From assembly GCA_018398765.1 (NCBI GenBank), contig JAHBMJ010005212.1, forward strand, positions 1-25,000: a stretch of DNA of 25,000 nt. The letters are read 5' to 3'. Shown here in pieces: positions 1 to 11,274 of the stretch. The stretch's first letter is position 1. Every line of letters starts with the position of its first letter. The notes beneath the pieces are model-generated. The model did not search any database and had not been told where the DNA came from. It worked only from the letters and a program-made list of their open reading frames with translations. Position numbers and translations under genes: made by a program. This DNA comes from Chromera velia. Lineage: Eukaryota; Sar; Chromeraceae.

Positions 1-9
1 ACACACACA

Positions 10-50
<41 letters not shown>

Positions 51-82
51 AGAGAGAGAAAGAGAGAGAGAGGGAGAGGGAG
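1..82. repeat. Composite (AC)n-(GA)n microsatellite
   Basis: Nearly pure AC dinucleotides fill 1-48 with one interruption (AT near 16). A GA-rich tract follows at about 51-82. The order (AC then GA on the + strand) is the same as in the microsatellite at 20475-20623. The left end is cut by the window edge. No gene overlaps it. Confidence 0.95.
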
Positions 83-379
83 GCAGGAAGAGGGAAACAT
101 GAGGGAAAAGGCTTGTTGAAGCAAGAGGCTCCCACTGCTTTCTACATACTACTCTGGGATAAAAGAGAAAGACATGCATTCTTGCAGTCAGGGAGATAGA
201 TCCCCTGTCTGTCTAGCCAGTAACTGTATCGAACCAAAGAAGGAAGGAGGGAAACATTCGTGGAAGGAAAACGAATCAACCAACGGTGGAAGGAAGGCAA
301 GGGACCTGCCTGCGTGTCTCTCTATCCCCCTTTTTCTTGCGAAGATCAAATTTCACGTCATTCAATTCCGGCCCGCCTA

Positions 380-2035
380 CTAGTTCTCCTTCTCTTCCCT
401 CGCTCCCCGGAGCTGACGGACCTGGATTGCCTTCACATACTGAGCGACATCGGAAGTACAATGCGTGAGTGCCAGGCTCTCACAAATGTATCCTGTGGTC
501 ACTGCAGAGACGTCCCCTGGGTGATCTACTTGGATTACCACACCCGAGCTGAGCTGCAGCTCTGCCACGTTCCTGCCCCCCCTACCGATCAACTGGCCAA
601 CAACCAGGTCGGGTACCCAGAGCGCACTACGAGCAGGCCCCCCAGCCTCCCTCGCAGCCCATGAGGCCAGTTTGTTGAGCACCAGGTCCTCTGCCGCCTC
701 CACTTGAGCCAACTGGCCCCGGATGGTCAGCGTCTTCAGTCCCTGGGTATCCGCAGCCCGACCGTATCGAAGCGTGGCCCCCGACCGGTTCTCAAATTCC
801 TGTATGCACCCTCCGTGCTGTCCCACCAGACGAGGCACCTGATGGGCAGGGATCCAAAGGACCTTCTCTGTGGTAGGAAGAGACAGGTCATCATCCTCCC
901 CTTCCTCCGCAGAAGTGGGAGACGGACGACCCAAAGTACTGCTGCTGTGAGGGGGGGGAACGCCTGATGGCCCAATGCTCCCCGAGTCGTTCATCATCCA
1001 GGGAGATCCCGCCCCCGCCTGGAACGCCCCCCGTACCCCCGAGGAAGGGGGACCCCCGTGGGGGGTGTAGCGATTGATGGAAGAACGCTGCTGTTGCGTC
1101 GGTCCCGTAAAGGCGTTGTTTGTGTGGTGGGTGTTCATGCTTCCACTTCCGACGTGCATATGTGAAGGGCGACTGTTGTGGAAGTGGGCGTGCGGAGGCC
1201 CGCGCATCGAATCTCCTCCCCCAACCGGCTGTCTCTCTCGTAGCATTTGCATGCCCCCCCCCATGTTCATGTTGGGCTTACTTCTACGTGGCCCCCCTCC
1301 TGAACCTTCGCCAAAGGTCTGCTGATAGGGGGGGAAGGAGTCGAAAATGCCGGGGGCGCTTGACTGATGTGGAGGGGGGAAGGCATCCGTACGGGCGGGC
1401 ATGCCTCGTTGCCACAGTTCTTCAGCAGGCGCGTGGGTTCCGCCCCTGGCAGGGGGGGCGGCAGGCATGAGGGGATAGCCCGGTAAGGGTGCCGCGGGGA
1501 GGGGGGTGGGAACCGGAGGTCGATGGAGGTGTTCGCGTCTGTTGTCCCCAGCCGGCTGTTGCTGTTGGTGATCAGTGAAGCTGGGGATCCTTTGAGGAAT
1601 GGACGTAGAAGAGGAGGCGGGTCGAGAACCGAAGGACGACTGGCGGGGTTGGGCGGTGTGGAGGGGAGCTCTGTGGGCGGCTTCAGGGGGGGGGTAGGGG
1701 GTCAAGTGGGCTTGCTGGAGCGGTTCGGCGTTTGTATTTGGATAGGAGGGATAAGACGGCTCTCTGTGGCCTCTCTCTTCCTCCTGAATACTGCCCCCAC
1801 CCCATCCGGGAAGAGGTGTGGGGTTGGTGACAGACTGAGACTGTATCTGGGGATTCATCGTCGCCTGCAGTTGAACCTCTGTTCCTTCACCTGCTGCAGA
1901 GAGGAGGAAGGGATCCGACCCTCTGGTCCCTCCTCCCGTTTCTCCCTCTGCGTCCACTGGCGCGTTATTCGTGAATCCAGTTCCACGATCCTCTGTGGAG
2001 GCAGGAGCCGCTACTTGGCCCCAAATTGCTGCCAT
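380..2035 (-). CDS. KH-domain RNA-binding protein with long disordered N-terminus
   Basis: A 551-residue protein, likely a single- or last-exon gene, ending in TAG at 380-382. Two KH modules lie at the C-terminus. KH1 is at about residues 390-459 with the GxxG loop GQHG (405-408) in LVGQHGGCIQEF. KH2 is at about 469-540 with the loop GRGG (484-487) in LIGRGGRNVAEL. KH folds bind 4-base stretches of single-stranded RNA or DNA through this loop, so a role in mRNA regulation is likely; the exact target is unknown. Residues 1-385 are rich in Pro, Ser, Gly, Gln and His (a QQQQ run, many PP and GG), predicted disordered. I chose the ATG at 2033-2035, in a CCAATGG context. The frame stays open upstream to 2125 (30 more residues, hydrophobic), which may be 5' UTR. 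It is divergent from the gene starting at 3216. KH identity is firm; the start is less certain. Confidence 0.85.
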   Translation of the reverse strand: MAAIWGQVAAPASTEDRGTGFTNNAPVDAEGETGGGTRGSDPFLLSAAGEGTEVQLQATMNPQIQSQSVTNPTPLPGWGGGSIQEEERGHREPSYPSYPNTNAEPLQQAHLTPYPPPEAAHRAPLHTAQPRQSSFGSRPASSSTSIPQRIPSFTDHQQQQPAGDNRREHLHRPPVPTPLPAAPLPGYPLMPAAPPARGGTHAPAEELWQRGMPARTDAFPPPHQSSAPGIFDSFPPYQQTFGEGSGGGPRRSKPNMNMGGGMQMLRERQPVGGGDSMRGPPHAHFHNSRPSHMHVGSGSMNTHHTNNAFTGPTQQQRSSINRYTPHGGPPSSGVRGAFQAGAGSPWMMNDSGSIGPSGVPPPHSSSTLGRPSPTSAEEGEDDDLSLPTTEKVLWIPAHQVPRLVGQHGGCIQEFENRSGATLRYGRAADTQGLKTLTIRGQLAQVEAAEDLVLNKLASWAAREAGGPARSALWVPDLVVGQLIGRGGRNVAELQLSSGVVIQVDHPGDVSAVTTGYICESLALTHCTSDVAQYVKAIQVRQLRGAREEKEN

Positions 2036-3215
2036 TGGATGGGATTGGATTGGAATGAAAATCAACAGAGAGGAAAGGAAGCTTGGGTGTTCAGCACGCT
2101 CTCTTGACAGCAGAAGAATTCGCATCTAAATCTTCTGAACGTCCCCCGACTTTTCTCTAAAGTCAGCGAACGAAATTCACGCTTCAAGCAGCGAACTAAT
2201 ACTGCCTGAAGCCTCAACGGGAGAAAAGGAACTGAAACGCCGCCTCTCTTTTCTTCTCTTGACTGAAGGGAAACCTTCTCTGCCCTGCCAGCTGGCTGAA
2301 TGAGTCGATCCACCGTGACACTCCGACCCTTTTCTTCACTGAGGCTTCAAGAAAAGCAAAATCAATCTCCTGTCACTAACTCTGCCGAACGAGGCTCTTG
2401 AGAAAGCAGATTGATCTAGTTCACACACGTCTCGATACTCTTTCGAACCTGCTGCGCATACAGAACGAAAATGTTTCCTTGCCACGATCACTGCGGCATA
2501 CCTGAGTGCTGTGTCACGGTAGACTGCTGCTTAGAGATATGCTGCAGAGAGAAGCAATACTCGACGGGTGCATATAAATGAAAGAGGAAGTCGACATGCA
2601 GACATATGCAGACAAACGTCCCTGCGTGATCGACAAAACAGACCTGCAGGCTATTCAATGATATTCATGATTATTCGACGTGCTATGCATCCCCGAACCG
2701 TCAGTAATATATTAGAATTTATTCATGACAGACAGACTTCTTCATGACTTCTTCTTTAGTGTCAGACATGCAGACTGCATGCATGCATATGCATGCATGC
2801 ATGCACCGCGGCCCCCCGCGGCGCCGAGGGCATCCGCGCGGGCCACGCGGCCTCACCGCGTGTATCCGCGTGTGCCGTCTCCATGCGCCAATTAAGTTTG
2901 TCTGCATCCACGAACCCTCGTTGAAGAAAGTTTGTCTGACGTTACCACATGTTACCACATCGATATCGGTTGGCAAGCTTCTTCCTTGCAATGATGAATT
3001 AAACCAACGGCAACGCATCTCTCTGGCACATGGTTTTGCTGGGGTGCCTTTGGCTGACTTGAGGTGCTCCAGAACTCTTCATCAAAGGTGCCAGGCGTCT
3101 CCCAGTCTCCCAGCTAGGAGCATGGCTGCTGCCACGTATCTTGTTAATTTGCTCTATACGTCTCTTCGAACAACGAGTGGTTCACGCCATCTAGCACGCC
3201 ATTGAACCTTCCCAG
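2036..3215. promoter_or_regulatory. Intergenic region between divergent genes
   Basis: About 1.2 kb separates the KH gene (-) from the glycosyltransferase-like gene (+), so it should hold both promoters. A TATA-like tgcatataaatg sits near 2569-2580. The palindrome and GC-rich patch at 2776-2880 are listed separately. Short open frames here (for example 2744-3205 +) show no recognisable domain. An upstream exon of the + gene could lie here, but I could not identify one with confidence. Confidence 0.4.
2776..2880. repeat. TGCATGCA palindrome followed by GC-rich patch
   Basis: Positions 2776-2801 are a perfect 26-base palindrome of TGCA repeats centred on ATAT, and the repeat runs on to 2804. 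It is followed at about 2805-2880 by a GC-rich stretch with repeated CCGCGG, CCGCGCGG and CACGCGG motifs, sharply different from the flanking DNA. TGCATGCA is a known binding motif of apicomplexan AP2 factors; a regulatory role here is only an inference. Confidence 0.7.
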
Positions 3216-4416
3216 ATGCATGCAATGTTCTGTCGAGCTCCGTCCGAAAGGCTTCGCCGGAGAGAGTTTCTCCGAGTCCAGGCTCCGTTTGTGCGTGTGG
3301 TGGTGCTTGTGATTGCTGGAGGGGGGGCCGAGATCCAAGTGCCAGAGGAATGTTTAGACCTTCGGGAACAGTCCTCTAACCAGCTGGCCGTGATCCCATG
3401 CGTGGACCCCTCAGCCGCGGAGAAACTGGACGAGCAGTTCAGACCGTGGGTGGAAGTTTTGAAAGGTTCGTTCGTTTCCTCTTTGTTTTTCGCGTCCTTA
3501 CATGTTAATATCCTGCTGACGTGCTTACTTGTTTGCATTCCTGCGTGCGAGTTTGCCTGGTCGACATTCGCTCACTCTCTTCATTCTTCCCGTGATCTCT
3601 GCCTCACTCACCTCCCCCCCTCATCCTTCGTTTCTTTTCTCCCTATCTTCCTCCGGACACCTCCTTTTCTTTCCCACCTCCCAATGTGCAATATGACCTA
3701 GGCTTGATTACCTGATTGCATGCATGTCTGCATGTACAGAGTCTCCTGTATGGGCGGATCCCCGGTTTCCGAATATTTTGGCACGAGTGCTTCGGCGGTG
3801 CCTTGAGAATTTCGTGAGCGCGGAGTGGGTCTTTGTGGTTTCCCACAACTCTGTGCCGGTCTCCTCTTGGAGGGAGATAGAAGAGTGGACGTTCAGCCGA
3901 CGGGGGTTGTCTTTTCCCTCCTCGTTTGACTGGACAGGCACGTTCGACAACACCAAAGTCAGCCACGTGACTTGGCACGCGCTCCACAGGACTGACGCAC
4001 AGACCGTCGCTTCTGTGTTTGGGGACGAGACGACGTGGGCAGAGTATCAAAAGGAGCAAGTGAGCATGCAAAGGAAGGCCGGGAGTTCCTGCCCTGTAGC
4101 GAAGGGCTGTACGGCCGCAGAAGAGTGGATGGTGGGAACGCTCTTGGTCCGCGAGCACCTGGGTTTGAATCGAAATCAACGAATTCTGAAGAAGCATATG
4201 GATGAGATTAAAAAGCGTCAAAACGGGGAGAGTGATTGGATGTACTTGAAAATGGAGCAGGTGAGCTCTAAGGCTGAGTGCCAAGCATGCGGAGGCACCC
4301 ACAACCGGGTGTATAGAGCGGCAGCATTCAAGTGGAAGAGCAAAACATGCACAAACCTTGTTCAGAAGCTCAGAGTGAAAAAAGACACGCTTTTTATGCG
4401 AAAGGCAGCCAAATGA
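3216..4416 (+). CDS. Two-exon gene, GT14 / core-2/I-branching glycosyltransferase-like
   Basis: Model: exon 1 3216-3465, intron 3466-3739, exon 2 3740-4416; 308 residues, stop TGA. The splice joins GAAAG|GTTCGT to GCATGTACAG|AG. Phase 1 on both sides rebuilds a Glu codon and keeps the frame. The intron is pyrimidine-rich. The protein resembles the Branch/DUF266 (GT14) family as I know it: SPVW...ILARVLRRCLENF before EWVFVVSHNSVPVSSW (family RFVLLSESCIPL), then SHVTWHALHRTDAQTV (family KGSQWFxLxRxxA), then AAEEWMVGTLL (family DEHYLPT) and a C-terminal FMRK. These enzymes transfer sugar from UDP-sugars in the Golgi. Cysteines CQAC near the C-terminus may pair. The family's usual N-terminal strand and membrane anchor are not visible, so an upstream exon may be missing; the ATG at 3216 directly follows CCCAG, which could also be an acceptor. 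Family assignment is by eye. Confidence 0.45.
3466..3739 (+). other. Intron of the glycosyltransferase-like gene
   Basis: A 274-base proposed GT-AG intron. The donor is GTTCGT and the acceptor GTACAG follows the TGCATGCATGTCTGCATG run at 3720-3735. The C/T-rich tract at about 3570-3680 fits a pyrimidine tract. The continuous reading frame across the join is the main support. Confidence 0.5.
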
Positions 4417-4498
4417 TTTGAAAACTGACAGTCTACACCGTCCACATAAGGGTTACGATGGGGCTCTGTGAGGGGTTTACGGATTACGGCTTTTTTCG

Positions 4499-4559
4499 TT
4501 ATGGTTTTTTCGTAACTTAGCGCCTTCGGCGCCAATTTTTTAGTACGAAAAAACCATAA
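4499..4559. repeat. Nested inverted repeat (hairpin)
   Basis: The 16-base arm at 4499-4514 (TTATGGTTTTTTCGTA) is perfectly complementary to 4544-4559. Inside lies a second stem, GCGCC-TTC-GGCGC, at about 4520-4532. It sits about 80 bases downstream of the preceding gene's stop. It could be a 3' UTR structure or a remnant of a small foldback transposon; neither is shown. The stretch from here to 4763 holds no recognisable gene. Confidence 0.8.
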
Positions 4560-4763
4560 TTCGGGCGTTGTGGGCTAGGTTGTGGGGCCAACAAACGGCC
4601 CCGACATAGAAATCTCGCATGGTTCTTCAGTGCATCTTCATGCTTACACAATGCACAAGTTACATTTGAAACTGCCCATGCATGTACCCATGCTAAGAGG
4701 GCATAAACACTAATGAAGTAGTCCATACGATAAGTCTTCACACTTTAGTAAAACTGTTGGTCG

Positions 4764-5367
4764 ATGATCGAGTGGGAGGCACTCTCGGCATTGACAGTGC
4801 TCAAAATTGTTTGTTCACAGCCAGATAAATTTCCAAAAGAGCTTTTCCATTGTGTAAAGAAAATGGCAGAGATGGAGACAGCAGAGCAAAAGGCCGCAAG
4901 GCTTGCTCTCACGATCCCTGAAGAATTCAAAACTTGGACCTTCCAAGCTAATTAGAATGAGAATGGGATTGCGTTTGATGATTTTGGGTGCATGATGTTA
5001 AAAAACTTTGTTAAAAAGTATGGTCCATTGAAAAAGAAAGTTCCCATGAAGACAGATTCGTTGAGAGAGCCTATTCTATATTTTTACGAACGTTGTGTTT
5101 CTTGTGGAGAGTATGGATGACCACAAAAAGTATGACGTGATCTTCCATATTGCGAACAAGTGTGGTGGAGCTCATCAAAAAACCCCGTTCACCACCAACG
5201 TTGTGAGCTGCAGAGAGCGAGCTGTTTCTGCAGGGCTAGTAGCCAGATCAGAGGGGGCATCTTCGAGTTCCTCTTTCTTAAATCAGCTTTCTACTGCCAA
5301 AACAAAGGCCAAGGGTAAAGGCGTGCTGCATACACTCATGAAGCATTGGTTCACGTTTTGGTCATGA
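4764..5367 (+). pseudogene. Broken coding relic of unknown family
   Basis: A 63-codon frame from the ATG at 4764 stops at TAG (4953-4955). The same frame then stays protein-like (NENGIAFDDFGCMMLKNF...) to about 5112. Coding character then shifts one frame forward, into the frame open from 5095 to 5367 (SMDDHKKYDVIFHIANKCGG...). Together this looks like one gene of about 200 codons with a stop and a frameshift. The Ser-rich and Lys-rich end (about 5250-5330) is low complexity. I recognise no family. It could instead be two exons with a poorly placed intron, but no good splice pair is evident. Confidence 0.3.
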
Positions 5368-6314
5368 GCTGCCAAAAATTCATTTATAGGCAAAAAGTCT
5401 TTTTCTGAGGGGCGAAAACCCCCCTAAAACCACGCTAAAACCCCCTTTAAAAACCAGAAAATTCACTTTTTAAAGAGGCTTTAATAGATAATTTTTTTAG
5501 CAGTCTCTTTCTTCAGCGATTGCGAGACCAGGAAAACTGAATAGAAACTCAACGCATTTCGAAGCCAGCGCTTCTTGTCAGGAGGAATTCAGTTCCCTTT
5601 CTCGTAACAGAGGTCCTAAATAGTGAAACCAATATTCTACAACAATCTTCACTCTTTTTCTTATTTACGTCACCTTTGACATAGACAAAGAAGAAAAGAG
5701 TGTATCCAAACTTCAGGTGTCTGTCAAGATGCGGAGCTTAGGGCCTGGCACTTATATTGGGTTACAGGTTTCAACACCTCCTATACATAAGGGTATACCC
5801 CCCTGCAATGTTACCCTTACTTCAAAAGTGGTCCCAATCGATCAATCTCATCAAGTTACTAAAAATATTGAAAACATCTTCTGTTGATTGAGGTTATATG
5901 AGAAACTGACAAAAAACGATGCGTCCCTTTCACTTTGTAGCCAAACCCCTTGTAACCTTGTAACCTGTAACCTAAAATTACCCTCTTCAAAAGTGATGTA
6001 ACCTTCGTCTACATGTATTTTAAAGTGTTTTTGAAGTGATTTGAAGAGTTTTTGAAAGTTGACTTTTTGGTTGGTTATGGACCTCAAGACTGCCTGTAAC
6101 CTTGTAAGCTGTAACCTTGCAAGGCGACATATATAATAAGAGGTGTAACCTCATGTAACTACATAAGCTATACAGGAAAAGTGATTGATTTCGAAGTAAC
6201 TCAACATACCGGACCTCTAGCTTGTGTGAAAAGCTCGTCCAAATGTTTTTTGGTTCATTTTTTATGTTATTTTTGCACTTGTAACCCTATATGAGCCCAA
6301 GAGTGCCCCCCCCT
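5368..6314. other. Gene-free stretch with scattered TGTAACC motifs
   Basis: No convincing gene. Near 5396-5455 are C-rich runs of the form CCCCCCTAAAACC and GCTAAAACCCCC. From about 5755 to 6290 the motif TGTAACC (or its complement GGTTACA) recurs about ten times, densest at 5951-5980 and 6092-6160. Open frames here (for example 5851-6087 -) are short and lack known domains. The repeats look like a decayed tandem array or the inside of an old element. Confidence 0.5.
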
Positions 6315-6319
6315 AGCGT

Positions 6320-6565
6320 GGAGCCGTTTTTCAAATTTTTCCAATTTTTTATATTATCAGCATACAGTTTTTTTAAAAAAAAAAAGATTAAAAAAAAAAA
6401 TGATTAAGATAAAACAAATAAAATAGAATAGAATGAAGAGTCTGGTTCCAAAAAGAATAAAAAATAAAAAATAGAAAAAAGTTAAAAAAATAAAAAATAG
6501 AAAACAATAGAAAAAATTAGGAAAAAAATTTTTTTAAAAAAATAAGAAAAAAATAAAAAAAAATT
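6320..6565. repeat. AT-rich low-complexity tract
   Basis: Runs of A and T with short AAATAGAAAA/AAATAAAA blocks, nearly free of G and C from about 6330 to 6565. It separates the TGTAACC-rich stretch from the inverted-repeat arm at 6630. Confidence 0.85.
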
Positions 6566-6629
6566 TGGAGATTTCTTTAGGCCACCCAGGGGATGATACT
6601 ATCAAAAGATCTTTAGAATAAAAAAATTT

Positions 6630-6656
6630 CCTGGGGGCAAAGGACTTAACAACCAA
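6630..6656. repeat. Left arm of a 27-bp inverted repeat flanking the retrotransposon
   Basis: The 27 bases from CCTGGGGGCAAAGG to AACCAA are the exact reverse complement of 12900-12926. Weaker similarity extends outward about 15 bases (AATTT/ATTC blocks). The arms lie outside the LTR element and its target duplication, so they belong to the DNA it inserted into. Without the insertion they would be about 400 bases apart, as in a MITE or other terminal-inverted-repeat element. Confidence 0.8.
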
Positions 6657-7000
6657 GCAACAGATATAACAGATGTAATTCAGTCCAGCCGAAATCCCCT
6701 AAAAGGGTCTGTTGGGTTCTCTCATTCCCGATCTCTTTTCTTTAAAGTTAGCGGAAATCGACAAGTCAACCTGGTAGCAAAAGTAATCAAAAAGCAATTG
6801 GGGGCGAAAACTTTGTTTCACATCCTTATCGCAAAAAAGAACCCTCCAAACATCTTCTCTCTCTTCAAGAAAGCATGGAAAAACCGTTTTCATGCCTGAA
6901 CTTGTTTGAATTCTTTCTTCGACACAGCCAGTGGTCACTTGAATCCGACCTAATCTGACCAGATTTCAAGAGAAACTTTCAACCAAGTCGCCATCTCATT
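6657..7000. other. Interior of the pre-existing inverted-repeat element
   Basis: About 340 bases with no recognisable gene; the only open frame (6699-6938 -) shows no known domain. By position it is the inside of the element bounded by the inverted repeats at 6630-6656 and 12900-12926, split by the LTR retrotransposon. Confidence 0.4.
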
Positions 7001-7005
7001 GCAAG
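7001..7005. repeat. Target site duplication (left), GCAAG
   Basis: GCAAG directly abuts the left LTR and is repeated exactly at 12890-12894 next to the right LTR. Five bases is the usual duplication for Ty3/gypsy integrases. Confidence 0.9.
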
Positions 7006-7349
7006 CGTAAGGAGGTAACTCCTCTTCTCCTAAGTGATCGCACCTAGTTCAGTTAGATCTCTACTACGGAAAGTCTGTCAGTTCAAGGTTCACTTCCAAA
7101 CTGCTTCTAGAAGCTTTGCAAGCAACTGTTGTTTACTCAATCCAGGCTATACGCAGCTAATTGAATTAATTCCATTTTATTTCTATTTTATTTAATTCTC
7201 TTCTAATACAGACTGACATGGCGGCGCCTCCATGAGCCTGCGTGCGTGTGTTGGTCTCTGAGCTGCGGGCGTCCCGTGCGGTGGCGGTGCGCGTTAGTTC
7301 GGCTCACCCCGGGATTGGCCGGTCCCGTGGCTCGCCTCACTATGTTACG
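7006..7349 (-). repeat. 3' LTR
   Basis: 344 bases, matching 12546-12889 except at 7068 (G/A), 7216 (A/G), 7295 (T/G) and 7327 (G/A). Its ends are CGTAA...TTACG rather than the usual TG...CA. Both boundaries are fixed by loss of identity and by the GCAAG duplication. On the - strand it contains AATTAAATAAAATAG and AATAAAATGG, candidate poly(A) signals. Confidence 0.95.
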
Positions 7350-7363
7350 TGCCCCTCCCCCTT
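7350..7363 (-). other. Polypurine tract
   Basis: On the - strand this reads AAGGGGGAGGGGCA and ends directly at the 3' LTR. A purine run here primes plus-strand DNA synthesis in LTR elements. Confidence 0.85.
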
Positions 7364-7463
7364 GGAGCATGTGTCCCACGCGCTCTGTCCTTCTTCTCAG
7401 CTTTTCTGCGGTTAACTGCCAACCAAAATTGACCATACAATTCCTGTCTATTCACTTTGATCG

Positions 7464-9167
<1,704 letters not shown>

Positions 9168-10530
9168 GGAAAGTGCGTCGGTAATGATGTTCGCCCTCCT
9201 CGGAATATATTTGATTGGAACCGCCACTTCCTCCAGAAACTCAATCCACCGTCTCACACGCAGACTGCAGTGCTTGAACGACTTCCCCAAATTCTTCAAA
9301 CTCTTGTGATCTGTCCAAAACTCCAACCCGGGCGTCAGGAAATGACGCCAAACTTTCGCAAAATGGACAATCGCCAACAGCTCTAACTCCCTCATTGGGT
9401 AGCGTGCCTCGATGGGGGTCAGGTGGCGGGAGCCGAAGGCAAGCGGACGGTATGCCCCTGTCTTCTGACAGCGCTGAATGGCAACTGCCCCGATGGCTTG
9501 ATACGACTGTGAGGCGTCGTGTGCAATGTAGACAGGCTGACTGGGGTCAGGCAGTGCAAGGGTGGCAAGCTCAAGGACGGCTTTCTTTAGAGCAACGAAT
9601 GCTTGATCATGCACAGGCTCCCACACAAAGAAGATTGAGATGCGGAGAAGGGGAGAAGCAACCTGGCTGTACCCCCTAACAAACTTCCGAAACCAATTCT
9701 CTAACCCCAAAAACTGATGCAGTGAAGTGCGGTCGGTCGGCTTGGGGAAGTCCTGGAGTCCCTGCACCTTCTCAGGCGCAGGCCTGAATCCACCCTCACT
9801 GATGACCAGCCCCAGGAACTTGGCTTCCATCCGGAACCAATCACACTTCGACAGTTTGACATAGAGAGACTCGTTGGCGAGGAGCTGGAGGCCTCCACGT
9901 CTCTCTCGTATTCCTTAGGAGTGCGGCTGAAAATCAAGAAATCATCAATAAAAACAATTACACACCTGTCTAACAAGGGGCGCAATGTCTTATTGATCAT
10001 ACGCATGCTGATACCAGGTGCATTGCAATAACCAAACGGCATGACCAGCCACTCAAATGTGCCGTATCTTGTTACGAAAGCAGTCTTCTCCTCGTTACCC
10101 TCGGCCACCCGGATCTGATGGAAATACTGCCTCAAGTCGAGAGACGAGAAGTACTTGGCCCCGTGCAGACGGGAAATCAAGTCATCCAGATGCGGCAGGG
10201 GATATCTGTCCCTCACACAGATCTTGTTCAGCTGCGTGTAATCAATACACATACGCTGAGTGCCGTCAGCCTTCGTAATAAAGGGGCAGCAAACGGGGAG
10301 TTGGAAGGGCGGATCTGACCTTTGGCCAAGTACGACTCCAACTGTTTTCGGAGCTCATCGAGCTACCCGTAGGTGAGCCTATACGGAGCTCGAGCAGGGG
10401 GGCGGTGACCTGGCTCGAGTTTAATGTGACACTCGACTTCCCTCTTGGGCGGGAGGGTGGGAATCTCATTCAGGAAGATGCTGAAATGCTTCTCCAGAAC
10501 CTTTCTCATCCTCGGCCTCATTCCTTCCTC
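9168..10530 (-). pseudogene. Reverse transcriptase and RNase H (part of pol)
   Basis: RT starts with the conserved lead-in (LEPGHRPPARAPYRL, about 10400). The frame is cut by TAG at 10363-10365 and by a one-base loss at about 10280. RT continues from about 10252 with YPLPHLDD, FSSLDLRQYFHQI, MPFGYCNAPG and the catalytic FIDD (about 9941-9952; usually YIDD). A second one-base loss at about 9890 moves it into the frame holding [12 protein letters not shown] and the RNase H. RNase H keeps its four acidic residues: [19 protein letters not shown] and NIITDALS (about 9175-9520). It copies element RNA into DNA and removes the RNA strand. Confidence 0.92.
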
Positions 10531-11274
10531 CTACACTTCCCTGCAGAAATCTGTGTAATCATCCGAATTGACCGGGTGATCAGGCGGGAAAGACGAGAGA
10601 GGCGGGGGCTTCTGTGTCGTGGCTCCTTGGATTCGGTTGACCTCCAGGGGGGAGGAAACGGAGGGAAGAGGACGGACCTCAAGACGGTAGCACCGGAAGG
10701 TGGTAGATTCCTTCTTGGAAAGCCTACGGATCTCTCTGCGGGTCAGGGGTTCAGGCTCGGCCCCCGGAATGTGGTAGATTTCCGAGTCATACAGTGTGAA
10801 CTGCGACCCGGAGGGAGAACGATCTGCAGCGATGAAGAGAGACTTCGCTTCGAAATCGGGAAGGGGTTTGAAGGTTTCACAGAAGGGCATCCCCGGGACC
10901 ACATCATAATCCTCGTCCAGATCGAATACAGTCATGGTCAGGGGGGCTGCGAAGTCCTGAATTCTCAGATCGATGTTAGGCGCCTCCCATTGGACAGTAG
11001 TCGAAGGAGCCTGCGCACCATCGAGACGGATGCCCCCTTTGCACGTGAAGGGCTCCAAGGCAGACAAACGGAACTCCCCGGCCTCAACAACTCTCTTGCT
11101 CACATAAATGGAGTCCGCTCCTGGATCCCAAAGGGCACAGATCGGGATGCCATTCGCTGTGCCGTGGAAGGTGATCAATTTCCCCCTCCTACCTGTCCTG
11201 CTCCCAGTCGTGGAGTATATCCCTCTCGGAGGTGCATTCTGTTGCTGGCGCTGTGACCACTGGGGAGGGTTCCC
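10531..11274 (-). pseudogene. Aspartic protease region (part of pol)
   Basis: The same frame as gag, bounded by in-frame TAA (11275-11277) and TAG (10531-10533). The protease active site appears as ALWDPGADSIYVS near 11100-11137; the usual D-[ST]-G-A has Pro in place of Ser/Thr, which should damage catalysis. Downstream hydrophobic strands (MTVFDLDEDYDVVPGMPF) match the family pattern DVILGMDW. It cleaves the gag-pol polyprotein in active elements. No ATG starts this part, as expected for a polyprotein. Confidence 0.75.

Noticed and set aside
1523-2107. 194-codon + strand frame opposite the KH gene
   Set aside because: It is the antisense of the low-complexity N-terminal region; the minus strand has clear KH domains.
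3643-4302. 219-codon - strand frame
   Set aside because: It lies opposite the glycosyltransferase-like exon 2 and its intron, with no recognisable domain.
10405-11256. 283-codon + strand frame
   Set aside because: It is antisense to the retrotransposon protease and RT and shows no domain.
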